Both the position numbers and the translations under genes were made by a program. The notes under the pieces are model-generated. The model saw only the letters and a list, made by a program, of their open reading frames with translations. It did no database searches and was not told the DNA's origin. A DNA stretch of 64,000 nt from JAOUEA01 sp963734685 (GTDB lineage: Bacteria > Actinomycetota > UBA4738 > HRBIN12), in NCBI GenBank assembly GCA_963734685.1, contig CAVTIC010000007.1:1240001-1304000 (forward strand), written 5' to 3'. Below are positions 8,254-17,225 of this stretch, in pieces (within the stretch, counting starts at the first letter, position 1; each line of letters starts with the position of its first letter).

Positions 8254-8355
8254 CACATCTCCTCGGGGGTGATCGGGTGGGGGTTCGGCACGACGACTCA
8301 GTGTACGGAACGCGCCGACCGGCGACCCTTCCCCCACGAACGGCGGTCGGGCGCG

Positions 8356-10152
8356 TCAGACGGCGCTGCGGATGCCCTGGCGCAGTCTTCGGAGCTCTCC
8401 GTCGATCGAGACCAACTCGGCGAACAGCCCGTCGTAGCTGTCATCGGTCGTCGGGTTCAGCTTCTGCAGCTGCATGCGCAGTGCGTCGCTCTTCTGCTTC
8501 AGCACGAACTCCTGCAGACGCGACCAGACCGAGAGCGCGTAGTCGGCGCTGCCGTCGCCGTCGAGGGGCTCGACCGCGAGGGAACTGAGCATCGCTCCGA
8601 GCTTCTCGTCATCGCCCCCGGCCACGACCGAGGCCTCGCCACCCGCGTCGCGCAACGCCGCGAGTGCCCTTCGCGCAGCCGCACTCCGGAAGTGGTCGTC
8701 GGTGAGCTTCGTCGCGTACCCGTCGTACGCCTCACGGTCACGCACGAGCAGCTTCAGCATCTCGCGCTCGACCTTGTCGCGGGCGCTCATACGACGCGGC
8801 GACTCGACCACGACCTCGCCCGGACGGCCTCGCCGGCGCGCGTCGAGGGCTTGCACGACCGAGATCTCGGTCACCCCGGCGAGGTCGGCCACCAGGTGCG
8901 CGTACTCGCTGCGCCGCACCGGATCGGAGAGCTTCTCGATGATCGGCATCGCGTCGGCCACCGCGCGCGACTGCCCCTCGACGCTCGAGAGATCGTGACG
9001 GCCGATCGTGCGCCGCACCATGTACTCGATCAGCGGCCTCGCTCCCTTGGACGCCGCACGCACCTCGTCGGCCCCGTGCTTGGCGATGAACTCCGCGGGG
9101 TCGAGGCCCTCGGGCATGATCATCACGACGGTCTGCACCGAGGGGAACCGCTCCTGGAACTCCGCGGCCCGCTCGGCGGCCCGCGCTCCCGCCTCGTCGG
9201 AGTCGAACGCCATCACCGCCCGCTCGGCGAACCGCGAGAGCTGCCGGAAGTGCCCCTCCCCCAGTGCCGTGCCGCAGGTCGCGACCGCGTTCTCGATGCC
9301 GTCCTGCGCGAACCCCAACACGTCGGTGTACCCCTCGACGACGAAGACCTCGCCGGTGCGCGCGATCGCCTGGCGCGCCCGGTGCAGGTTGTACAGCACC
9401 TCGTGCTTCTTGTAGATCGGCGTCTCGGCGGTGTTCAGGTACTTCGCCTGCTCGCCCGCGCGCGGGTCGTTCGGCAGGATGCGCGCCCCGAACCCGATGC
9501 CGTGGCCCTGTAGGTCGTGGATCGGGAAGATCAGCCGGCCTCGGAACCGGTCGCGAACCGTGCCGTCGTCGCCTCTGGTCGCGAGCCCGGCCTCGAGCAG
9601 GATCTCGGGGCTCAGGTCGCGCGCTTGGCTGAGCCGCCGCAGCAGGAAGTCGGGGTACCCCGGCGCGTAGCCGATGCCGAACGTGGCGACGGCCTCCGGC
9701 GTGATGCCCCGCTCGGTGACGTAGGCGCGCGCCTCGGCGGCCTCGCGTCCGTCGGCGAGCATCCGCGCGTACAACTCGGCCGCCTGTTCGTTGGCATTCA
9801 GCAGCGCCTGCCGCCTCGCCGCCGCACGCCGAGCCTCGGGGGAGTCGCCCTCGTACCGCAGGTGCACACCGGCTTGCTGGGCGAGACGCTCGACGGCTTC
9901 GACGTAGCTCAGGTGCTCGAGCTCTCGGATGAATCGGATCGCGTCGCCCCCCGCCCCGCACCCGTGGCAGTAGTAGAGCTGCTTCGAGGGCGAGATGCCG
10001 AACGAGGGTGTCTTCTCCTGGTGGAACGGGCAGAGCCCGACCATGCGGTCGGCCCCGGCCTTCTTGAGGGTCAGGTACTGCGACGCGAGCTGCACGAGGT
10101 CGGTGCGCTCCTTCACCGACTGGATGTCGTCATCGCGGATGCGTCCGGCCAA
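8356..10152 (-). CDS. dnaG: DNA primase DnaG
   Basis: Synthesises RNA primers for lagging-strand replication. The N-terminal zinc-binding domain is intact (CPFHQEKTPSF, then YYCHGCGAGGDAI). The Toprim catalytic core follows, with EGYTDV supplying the acidic Glu, then CGTALGEGHF and the DSDEAG metal-binding Asp pair. The C-terminal part (from about residue 430) is the helicase-binding domain. Length (598) is typical. Translation likely begins at TTG with GGAAGGAA upstream. It sits between dgt and rpoD on one strand. Confidence 0.97.
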   Translation of the reverse strand: MAGRIRDDDIQSVKERTDLVQLASQYLTLKKAGADRMVGLCPFHQEKTPSFGISPSKQLYYCHGCGAGGDAIRFIRELEHLSYVEAVERLAQQAGVHLRYEGDSPEARRAAARRQALLNANEQAAELYARMLADGREAAEARAYVTERGITPEAVATFGIGYAPGYPDFLLRRLSQARDLSPEILLEAGLATRGDDGTVRDRFRGRLIFPIHDLQGHGIGFGARILPNDPRAGEQAKYLNTAETPIYKKHEVLYNLHRARQAIARTGEVFVVEGYTDVLGFAQDGIENAVATCGTALGEGHFRQLSRFAERAVMAFDSDEAGARAAERAAEFQERFPSVQTVVMIMPEGLDPAEFIAKHGADEVRAASKGARPLIEYMVRRTIGRHDLSSVEGQSRAVADAMPIIEKLSDPVRRSEYAHLVADLAGVTEISVVQALDARRRGRPGEVVVESPRRMSARDKVEREMLKLLVRDREAYDGYATKLTDDHFRSAAARRALAALRDAGGEASVVAGGDDEKLGAMLSSLAVEPLDGDGSADYALSVWSRLQEFVLKQKSDALRMQLQKLNPTTDDSYDGLFAELVSIDGELRRLRQGIRSAV

Positions 10153-10161
10153 GGGTTCCTT

Positions 10162-10219
10162 CCCGGTCGTCTCGGCCCGTCGTTCTCAGGCCCGGTCGTC
10201 TCGGCCCGTCGTTCTCGGG
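10162..10219. repeat. 29-base tandem repeat, two copies
   Basis: Two adjacent 29-base units (10162-10190 and 10191-10219) starting CCCGGTCGTCTCGGCCC, differing at one position. They fill most of the gap between the dgt stop and the dnaG start. Looks like a recent slippage duplication of the dnaG leader. Confidence 0.85.
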
Positions 10220-10226
10220 CCGGTGC

Positions 10227-11250
10227 TCAGAGGTCTCGGTCCAACAGCCAGCCCCGGGGAAGGAAGAGCCGTTCGTACGTGCGGATCGCGTAGCGGTCGG
10301 TCATGCCCGAGATGAAGTCGGCCACTCGGGTCGGCAGGTCGCCGGGCGCCTCATGGTACTCCGGCGGCATCTCGTCGGGGTGTTCGAGGAAATGCGAGAA
10401 CAGGTCGCGGATCAGCCGCGTCGCTCGTTCGTGGTCGCCACGCGCGCTCTCACGCAGGTACACCTCGCTGAACATGAAGTCGCGCAGGGCGTCGAGCGCG
10501 CCGAACACCGGGGGCGACAACGCGATCTCGTCGCGATCCTCGCTCTGGCCCACCACGTCGGAGACCAACGTATCGATACGGTCGGAGTGGGTGGGCCCCA
10601 AGACGGCGACCGCCGCGGCCGGCAGCTCCGTGGGGTCGAGCACGCCCGCGCGGACGGCGTCGTCGATGTCGTGGTTGATGTAGGCGATGCGGTCGGCGAA
10701 TCGCACGAGCTGGGCCTCGAGCGTGGCCGGCATCGGCGTCGACCACGGGTGGTGCACGATGCCGTCACGCACCTCCCAGGTGAGGTTCAGGCCGGCGCCG
10801 TCGTTCTCGAGGTGCTCGACGATGCGCAGCGACTGCTCGTTGTGGCGGAACGGTCGCCCGAGGAACGGTGTGAGGGCCTGCTCACCGAGGTGCCCGAAGG
10901 GCGTGTGACCCAGGTCGTGGCCGAGGGCGATCGCCTCGGTGAGGTCCTCGTTCAGACGCAGGGCCCGGGCGCACGTGCGCGCGATCTGCGAGACATCGAG
11001 CGTGTGCGTGAGCCGCACCCGGTAGTGGTCACCCTCGGGGGCCATGAACACCTGCGTCTTGTGTTTCAGTCGCCGGAACGCCTTCGCGTGCAGGATGCGG
11101 TCGCGATCACGTTGGAACACCGTGCGGATGGGGTCCTGCGGCTCGTCGCGGTCGCGGCCCTTGGTCTCGGCCGCGAGCACGGCACGCGGGGACAGCACCT
11201 CGCGCTCGAGCTGCTCGGTGCGCTCCCGGGGGGGTGGGCATGGCGCTCAC
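10227..11250 (-). CDS. dgt: Deoxyguanosinetriphosphate triphosphohydrolase-like HD protein (frameshift near start)
   Basis: Hydrolyses dNTPs to deoxynucleosides plus triphosphate and so trims dNTP pools. The HD signature is clear: RRLKHKTQV, HTLDVSQIARTCARAL, then GHDLGHTPFGH, then HNEQSLR. The continuous frame starts only at GTG 11198 (323 residues). A TACGAT box six bases before GTG 11250 indicates leaderless transcription starting there; that frame leads into dgt only if a run of seven C (coding strand; 11228-11234) loses one base, giving the usual head TPRERTEQLEREVLSPRA. So the 5' end is either misread or phase-disrupted. Confidence 0.9.
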
Positions 11251-11256
11251 GCGCCC

Positions 11257-11262
11257 ATCGTA
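11257..11262 (-). promoter_or_regulatory. TANNNT -10 box of dgt (leaderless type)
   Basis: TACGAT on the minus strand, six bases before GTG at 11250. Supports transcription beginning at that codon. Confidence 0.5.
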
Positions 11263-11316
11263 CCGACGACCGGCGACACGCCGGTCGGGAGGGAGCGCCG
11301 AAGGCCGGTCGAGGAA

Positions 11317-11925
11317 CTAGCGACCCGTGAGGCGATAGTAGAGATAGGCGAACGTCTCACGCGCGTAACCGGATAGACGGGTCTCCTCGGTGCGGGCGGC
11401 GGACGTCCACGTCGCCGAGGCGTGACCCTCGAACCCGAGGTCTGCGGCCATGCGCTCGATGCGAGCGTTGTGCCACGGGTCCGAGACGAGGAAGGCGCTC
11501 GTCATGCCGCGATCGTGCAGCGAATCGGCCACCGCCCGCAGGCTCGTGTACGACGTGTGGCCCACCGGCACGGCGACCACCGACGCCGTCGGCACGCCTT
11601 GCGCGACCAGATAGTCGCGTCCGGCCTCGGCCTCGGTCGTGCGATCACCGGGCTGGTTCGACCCGAGCACGAACACCACGTCGGCCCGCCCTTGCCCGAA
11701 CAACAGGGCGGCGTGGTCGAGACGGCCTTCGAATACCGGCGACGGGGTGCCGTCGTACTGGGCGGCGCCGAGCACCACGATCGCGTCGGCGCGATCGATC
11801 TCGCTCGCGTCGTCGTGGTGCGCCGCGCGCCACACCGTCACGGCGCTCAACGCCACGGTGCAGAGCACGATCGCGGCCGCGAGCCCGACGACGGTGAGGA
11901 ACGGGTGCCGTTGGAGGAGGCGCAC
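11317..11925 (-). CDS. YdcF-like (DUF218/SanA/ElyC) membrane protein
   Basis: A 202-residue envelope protein with one N-terminal membrane helix (about 9-30) and a DUF218 domain: DAIVVLGAAQYDG, then RLDHAALLF, then VLGSNQPGDRTTEAEAGRDYL, then HTSYTSLRA, then VSDPWHNARIERMAADLGF. Relatives such as ElyC and SanA affect cell-envelope integrity; the biochemical activity is not settled. The start GTG 11925 follows a TAGCCT box by six bases. It lies upstream of dgt on the same strand. Confidence 0.88.
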   Translation of the reverse strand: MRLLQRHPFLTVVGLAAAIVLCTVALSAVTVWRAAHHDDASEIDRADAIVVLGAAQYDGTPSPVFEGRLDHAALLFGQGRADVVFVLGSNQPGDRTTEAEAGRDYLVAQGVPTASVVAVPVGHTSYTSLRAVADSLHDRGMTSAFLVSDPWHNARIERMAADLGFEGHASATWTSAARTEETRLSGYARETFAYLYYRLTGR

Positions 11926-11931
11926 CAGCCC

Positions 11932-11937
11932 AGGCTA
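11932..11937 (-). promoter_or_regulatory. TANNNT -10 box of the ydcF-like gene (leaderless type)
   Basis: TAGCCT six bases before GTG 11925; no Shine-Dalgarno is present in the gap. Confidence 0.5.
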
Positions 11938-11956
11938 GCAACGCCTCCCCGCCGGC

Positions 11957-12361
11957 TCAGTCGGTGCACAGGATCGTCACGGACGCCGTGAACAGGATCG
12001 GCTCGCCCGCATCGGTCACCAGCCGCTCCACGGCGTCCCGGGAGTCGCCGACCGCTCCGATCACGTAGCCCTCGCCAGCCCCTGCCGGCAATCCCTCGAA
12101 GCAGTCGGTCGGCGAGACCACGAGGGCCGGACCGAGCGGGTCGATCAGGCGTTCGGTCACGACGTCGAGGTCGTCGGCTCGTGGTGCGACCTCGACCGCG
12201 GCGAGCCACCGCGCCGCGTCGGCCGGGGGCGTCGCCGTCGCCGCCGGTGACCCCGGCTGGGCGGGAGCGGCCTCGCCCCCACCGCACGCTCCGAGTGCGA
12301 ACGCCGCGACCGAGACCAGGGTCACCAGAGCCCTCATCGGCATCGGACGCTTCCCCTTCAC
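11957..12361 (-). CDS. Small lipoprotein, unknown function
   Basis: A 134-residue product with a lipoprotein signal: basic head, hydrophobic stretch and lipobox LGAC (Cys26), followed by a Gly/Ala/Pro/Thr linker. The C-terminal domain has two cysteines (TDCFE and ILCTD) that may pair. The GTG start overlaps the stop of the upstream propeller-like gene by 4 bases (GTGA), so the two are probably translated together and act together at the cell surface. Family not recognised. Confidence 0.75.
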   Translation of the reverse strand: MKGKRPMPMRALVTLVSVAAFALGACGGGEAAPAQPGSPAATATPPADAARWLAAVEVAPRADDLDVVTERLIDPLGPALVVSPTDCFEGLPAGAGEGYVIGAVGDSRDAVERLVTDAGEPILFTASVTILCTD

Positions 12362-13665
12362 GGCGTCACGATCCAGCTGTTCGAAGCGTACTCCGGGAGC
12401 CGCGCCCGGAAGTCGGCGAGCGCCGCGGTGGGGTCCGCATCGGGTGGCAGATGCAGCAGGGCCCCGAACACACCCGGGCGGATCGCCAGCGGCGACGCCG
12501 CCGAGTCGACCACCTCAACCTGTGAGCCGGGGAACGCCGATCGGATCGCCTCGACCACCGCCGCCGCTTCGGCGGAGACCGCGAAGTCGCCCACGATCAC
12601 GGCGACCTCTTCTGCGTGGTCGGACGACGCGGTCTCGAGCTCGGGCCAGTCGCCACGAGCGGGCACGTGGACACCGCTGCCCGCACGGCGGTCGGGGTCG
12701 ACCGAGTCGATCGGGTCGGTCATCACCGCGCCGCATCCGATCGTGCGCAGACCACTCGGACCGTCGACGGCCAGCGTGTGTCGCGCCCGGGACGGGTCGG
12801 GCACGTTCCAGACGAGCCGGTCGCCGACGAGGCCGGCAAGGTAGCGCTCCCCATCCAGATCAGCGATCCGCCGGGCCATGCCCCGTTCGTAACGCCAGAG
12901 CTCGAAGCGCGGCGGCCGGGCAGCCGACCCGCGGCCCACGACTCGCACGAAATCGACGCCGTCGCCGTGCTCGATGGGGGTTCGGACGGTGACCCACCGG
13001 TCGATAACCGCCTCGAAGTTCGTCAGGCGATGCCAGTGGGACCCACCGACACGCGTCGCCCACAGGTTGCCGAGACGTTCACCCTCGGGCACCCGGTCGC
13101 TCGGCGGCGCCGACACCACTGCGGCCAGCCGGCGTGCCGACAGGAACACGGGCGAGAAGACAGTGCCGCCCGGCACGGGCGACCGCCGGTGGGTGATCTC
13201 GCCCGAGTCGGCGTCACGCACGGCGATCGAGGTGCCCGTGGCCCACGCGAGGTCGCCCCCGGGAGACCACGTGGGGTGGGTGATCTCGCCACCCTGTGGC
13301 AGACGCGTGGTGCCGTCGGCGGTGACCACGACCAAGACGTCGCCTCCGGCGCGATCGACGACGTAGGCCGTGCCGAGCCCCTGCGCGGCCGCGACATGTC
13401 TGATCGTGTCGCCGGCGGCTCGGCCGAAGGTCCCCACCGATCGACCGGCGCCGACCGACACGAGGCGTCCATCGGCAACCGCCCAGAGGCCATCACCCGT
13501 CGCCAGTCCTGGCGCCGTTCCTCCGGCGAAGGCCGGCACCGGGCCGCAACCCCCCGCCGCCGCAGCCACCGTGGCGACGGGCGGCGTTCCGGCGGCGTTG
13601 CCGCTGACCAGGCCCGCGGCCGCCGACGCGACGGTGATGGCTGCGATCACGATCTTCCGCAACAT
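12358..13665 (-). CDS. Secreted beta-propeller-like protein, unknown function
   Basis: A 435-residue exported protein with a Sec signal peptide (about 1-26). The body has repeated short motifs typical of propeller blades (GDGLWAVADGRLVSV, HPTWSPGGDLAWATG, IAVRDADSGEI), and the C-terminal 90 residues (VAVIVGDFAVS to YASNSWIVTP) look like a separate alpha/beta domain. No catalytic motif is seen. It is co-translated with a downstream lipoprotein. GGAGGG precedes the ATG. The domain assignment comes from repeat texture, not a family match. Confidence 0.72.
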   Translation of the reverse strand: MLRKIVIAAITVASAAAGLVSGNAAGTPPVATVAAAAGGCGPVPAFAGGTAPGLATGDGLWAVADGRLVSVGAGRSVGTFGRAAGDTIRHVAAAQGLGTAYVVDRAGGDVLVVVTADGTTRLPQGGEITHPTWSPGGDLAWATGTSIAVRDADSGEITHRRSPVPGGTVFSPVFLSARRLAAVVSAPPSDRVPEGERLGNLWATRVGGSHWHRLTNFEAVIDRWVTVRTPIEHGDGVDFVRVVGRGSAARPPRFELWRYERGMARRIADLDGERYLAGLVGDRLVWNVPDPSRARHTLAVDGPSGLRTIGCGAVMTDPIDSVDPDRRAGSGVHVPARGDWPELETASSDHAEEVAVIVGDFAVSAEAAAVVEAIRSAFPGSQVEVVDSAASPLAIRPGVFGALLHLPPDADPTAALADFRARLPEYASNSWIVTP

Positions 13666-13703
13666 CGTTTCCCTCCTTGCAGTCCGACCTACCGTTGGAC
13701 GAC

Positions 13704-14321
13704 TCAGTAGTTGGTGACGTACTGGAAGTGCATGGGGTCAGGCGCGGTGTCCCAGTTGAGCCCCCAGAAGAAGCGGTGGCCGGGGAACCCGCCGCGCCAC
13801 ACGTCGGGGATGTACGTGCCGTGGTTCACGCCGTCGAACCCACGGCCGTTCCAGAAGGTCTGGTACCTGGGGTTCCGCTGCCAGTTCGTGTCGACCGCGG
13901 CGCCCCACGAGTGCACCGACCACGACGTCGAACCGTCGATCAGGCGACAGTTGTAGGCACCGATGCCCGGGTAGAGGGCACCCTCGCGGTGGGCGGCGTC
14001 GATGTGATTGCGGATGTTGAACCCGATATTGCGTGCGAGGTACGTGTGGTACTCGACGTAGGCGCCGCCCCCGAACGGATCCCAATCGGCGTGCGGCCAC
14101 CACGATCGCGCGTTGTTCGCACGGTTGTTGCACCGTACGCCGAGCATGGCGTTGAGCTCGCTCAGACCGCTCGGGCGCGGCGGGATCCCGTCGCGCGAGT
14201 GATCGTGCGTCCAGCCGGACATGTGCCCCGCCACCGCCGACGACGTGACGAACACCGTTGCCGTCAGCAGCGTGGCGACGGCGACGGACATGACTCGCGC
14301 GCGACCGAGAGAGCCGGACAT
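13704..14321 (-). CDS. Secreted M15-family (D-Ala-D-Ala carboxypeptidase-like) peptidase
   Basis: A 205-residue protein with a signal peptide (about 1-31) and a C-terminal M15 zinc-peptidase domain. The ligands fit the family: His137 and Asp144 in SVHSWGAAVD and His198 in DPMHFQYV. A conserved cysteine pair (RCNN, YNCRL) may stabilise the fold. M15 enzymes trim peptidoglycan stem peptides, or serve as endolysin domains; here the signal peptide points to cell-wall remodelling. A strong GGAGGTGG precedes the ATG. Confidence 0.87.
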   Translation of the reverse strand: MSGSLGRARVMSVAVATLLTATVFVTSSAVAGHMSGWTHDHSRDGIPPRPSGLSELNAMLGVRCNNRANNARSWWPHADWDPFGGGAYVEYHTYLARNIGFNIRNHIDAAHREGALYPGIGAYNCRLIDGSTSWSVHSWGAAVDTNWQRNPRYQTFWNGRGFDGVNHGTYIPDVWRGGFPGHRFFWGLNWDTAPDPMHFQYVTNY

Positions 14322-14409
14322 GACACCACCTCCTGCGTGGGGGAGGTGGGAGGACGCCCGACGCTACAGGTGACGGAGGGGCAACACCGTGACGGTCGTC
14401 ACACCAGGG

Positions 14410-17100
14410 CTACTTCGAGGCGACCTCGGCCTCACCCACCGAGGCCTGCCCTGCGGCCAGTCGCGCGGTCTCGACACGGAACGGAGAGCAGCTGACGTAG
14501 TCGAGTCCCAGCTCGTGGCAGAAGACCACGCTCGCGGGGTCCCCCCCGTGCTCGCCGCAGATACCGAGGTGCAGCGAGGGATCGGCCGCTTTCCCGGTCT
14601 CGACCGCCGTGCGCATCAACGCGCCCACACCCGGGCGGTCGATCGTGACGAACGGGTTCGCGGGCACGAGCTTGCGCTCCTCGTACATACCGACGAACTT
14701 GCCGATGTCGTCGCGGCTGAAGCCGAACGCCGTCTGGGTCAGGTCGTTCGTGCCGAACGAGAAGAACTCAGCCGACGCGGCGATCTCGCCGGCGGTGACC
14801 GCCGCACGCGGCAGCTCGATCATCGTGCCCCACTCGAGGTGATCGAGCTCGATGCCTTCGCGCTCGAGGATCTCGTTCGCAACCGGCTCGAGCTCGTCGC
14901 GCATCTGCTGCAGCTCCGGCGCGGTCGCGACCAACGGGATCATGATCTCGACCTTCGGATCGTCGCCCGCCTTCTTCACCTCGACGGCTGCCTCGACGAT
15001 CGCGCGGACCTGCATCGCGTAGAGACCGGGCTTGACGATGCCGAGGCGCACGCCGCGTAGGCCGAGCATGGGATTCATCTCATGGAGCTCGTTCACCTTC
15101 TGCAGCACGCGCTCCTGTTCGGCGACGTCGTCGCCCTTCGACCTGCCGAGTGCGACCTCGACCGCCAGCTCCACCTGGTCCGGCAGGAACTCGTGCAGCG
15201 GCGGGTCGAGCAACCGCACCGTGACGGGCAGGCCGCTCATAGACGTGAAGATGCCGATGAAGTCGCCTCGCTGCAGCGGCAACAGGATGTCGTAGGCGGC
15301 CTGCTCCTCCTCCGCGGTCTCGGCGAAGATCATCTGTCGCACGGCCATCACGCGTTCTTCGCCGAGGAACATGTGCTCCGTGCGACACAGGCCGATGCCC
15401 TCGGCGCCTCGCTCGCGGGCGTTCGTCGACTGCTCCGGCGTGTCGGCGTTCGCCCGTACGCGCAGCCTGCGCCGGTCGTCGGCGACGGCCATCAGGCGCT
15501 CGAACGACTTCCAGAGGGTCTCCTGCCGAGCCTCGGCGTCGCCCTGTCGCGCGCGTTCGAGCAACGACTCCTGCAGTGGGAGCTCGCCCACGAACACGTG
15601 GCCGGTGAACCCGTCGATCGTGATCGTGTCGCCCTCGCGCACCGTGGTGCCGTTGGCATGGAACATGCCGTCGGCCAGGCGCAGCTTGATCGCGTCTGCG
15701 CCGCAGACCGCCGGGATGCCCTCGCCGCGGGCCACCACGGCGGCGTGCGAGTTCGTGCCCCCGGCGCTCGTCAGGATGCCTTGCGCCGCGATCATGCCGT
15801 GGTAGTCGTCGGGGGTGGTTTCGCGCCGCACCAGGATGACCCGCTCCCCCGACCGGCCGCGCGTCTGGGCTTCGTCGGCCGTGAACACCACGGCGCCGGT
15901 CGCGGCACCCGGCGAGGCGTTCAGCCCCGTCGCGATCGGGGTCGCCCCGGTCGCGTCGACCCGTCGCTTGAACAGCTCCTCGAGTCGGTTCGCGTCGACC
16001 CGCAGCAGGGCCTCGTCCCCGTCGATCAGGCCCTCGTCCAGCATGTCGTGGGCCATGACCCACTCGCCGAACGCGGTGCGCTTGCCGACGCGGGTCTGCA
16101 GGATCCAGAGCCGGCCCTTCTCGATCGTGAACTCGATGTCGCACATGTCTCGGTAGTGGTGCTCGAGAGTGCGCATCACGTCGCGGAGCTGCGTGTACGA
16201 CGTGGGGTCGATCGTCTCGAGCTCGGTGAGGGGCAGCGTGTTCCGGATGCCGGCGACGACGTCCTCGCCCTGCGCGTTCGAGAGGTAATCGCCGTAGGCC
16301 ACCTGCTCCCCGGTCGACGGGTCTCGGGTGAACGCCACGCCGGTGCCGGAGTCGTCGCCCCGGTTGCCGAAGACCATCGACTGCACGTTGACCGCCGTCC
16401 CGAGGTCGTCGCTGATCTTGTTCTGGCGCCGGTAGTCGATCGCGCGCTTGCCGTTCCAGCTCTTGAAGACCGCCTCGATCGCGAGCCGCATCTGCTCTCG
16501 CGGGTCGATCGGGAAGTCCTGGCCGGTGTGCTCGTGGTAGATGCCGAGGAACGCGCCGGTGAGCTGCTCGAGGTCGTCGGCGTCCAGATCGGTGTCGCTC
16601 GCGTTCGGGCCTTTCCGCTCCTTCGCGGCGTCGAGCGCCTGCTCGAACGCGTCGCCGGGCACGTCCATCACGATCTTGCCGAACATCTGGATGAACCGCC
16701 GGTATGCGTCGCGCGCGAACCGCATGTCGCCACCGGACTGCTCGGCGAGCCCCTTCATCGACTCCTCGTTGAGGCCGAGGTTCAGCACCGTGTCCATCAT
16801 GCCGGGCATCGAGAACTTGGCGCCCGACCGCACGCTCACGAGCAACGGGTCGCTCGGGTCGCCGAGCCGCTTGCCCATCGACGACTCGAGCGTCTGCACG
16901 TGCCGCTCGACCTCGTCCATCAGTCCCTGGGGGCGACCCCCCTCGGCCAAGTAGGTGAGGCACGCCTCGGTCGTGATCGTGAACCCGTGGGGCACGGGCA
17001 GCCCCATGTTCGTCATCTCGGCGAGGTTGGCGCCCTTCCCGCCGAGCAGGTCCTTCATGTCCTTGTTGCCTTCAGAGAAGTCGTAGACGTACTTGGTCAC
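14410..17100 (-). CDS. ppdK: Pyruvate, phosphate dikinase
   Basis: Interconverts pyruvate + ATP + Pi and phosphoenolpyruvate + AMP + PPi. The 896-residue length and three-domain order are normal: an N-terminal ATP-grasp domain (GGKGANLAEM, GAKFSMPGMMDTVLNLGL), the phosphohistidine domain with His452 in TNSHAAVVARGEG, and the PEP-binding barrel ending GICGEHGGDP with catalytic Cys848. The residue two before the active His is Asn; in most PPDKs it is Thr, the site of regulatory phosphorylation. Start GTG with GGAGG upstream. It is a single gene among exported proteins, probably gluconeogenic or glycolytic. Confidence 0.97.
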   Translation of the reverse strand: MTKYVYDFSEGNKDMKDLLGGKGANLAEMTNMGLPVPHGFTITTEACLTYLAEGGRPQGLMDEVERHVQTLESSMGKRLGDPSDPLLVSVRSGAKFSMPGMMDTVLNLGLNEESMKGLAEQSGGDMRFARDAYRRFIQMFGKIVMDVPGDAFEQALDAAKERKGPNASDTDLDADDLEQLTGAFLGIYHEHTGQDFPIDPREQMRLAIEAVFKSWNGKRAIDYRRQNKISDDLGTAVNVQSMVFGNRGDDSGTGVAFTRDPSTGEQVAYGDYLSNAQGEDVVAGIRNTLPLTELETIDPTSYTQLRDVMRTLEHHYRDMCDIEFTIEKGRLWILQTRVGKRTAFGEWVMAHDMLDEGLIDGDEALLRVDANRLEELFKRRVDATGATPIATGLNASPGAATGAVVFTADEAQTRGRSGERVILVRRETTPDDYHGMIAAQGILTSAGGTNSHAAVVARGEGIPAVCGADAIKLRLADGMFHANGTTVREGDTITIDGFTGHVFVGELPLQESLLERARQGDAEARQETLWKSFERLMAVADDRRRLRVRANADTPEQSTNARERGAEGIGLCRTEHMFLGEERVMAVRQMIFAETAEEEQAAYDILLPLQRGDFIGIFTSMSGLPVTVRLLDPPLHEFLPDQVELAVEVALGRSKGDDVAEQERVLQKVNELHEMNPMLGLRGVRLGIVKPGLYAMQVRAIVEAAVEVKKAGDDPKVEIMIPLVATAPELQQMRDELEPVANEILEREGIELDHLEWGTMIELPRAAVTAGEIAASAEFFSFGTNDLTQTAFGFSRDDIGKFVGMYEERKLVPANPFVTIDRPGVGALMRTAVETGKAADPSLHLGICGEHGGDPASVVFCHELGLDYVSCSPFRVETARLAAGQASVGEAEVASK

Positions 17101-17225
17101 GGCATGCCTCCGGCACGGTCGATGCTGTTCGGAGCCGTCAGTCTACGGCCGAGGAACGGCCGCGAGTGGAACGTCAGTCGCGAGGATGACGGCTCTGGGT
17201 GCAGTGAGAGCTCCTGCCCAGTGCG

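Noticed and set aside
6919..9513. 864-codon open frame on the plus strand opposite rpoD and dnaG
   Set aside because: Antisense shadow of GC-rich genes; composition is Arg/Leu/Asp repeats with no domain, while rpoD and dnaG are certain.
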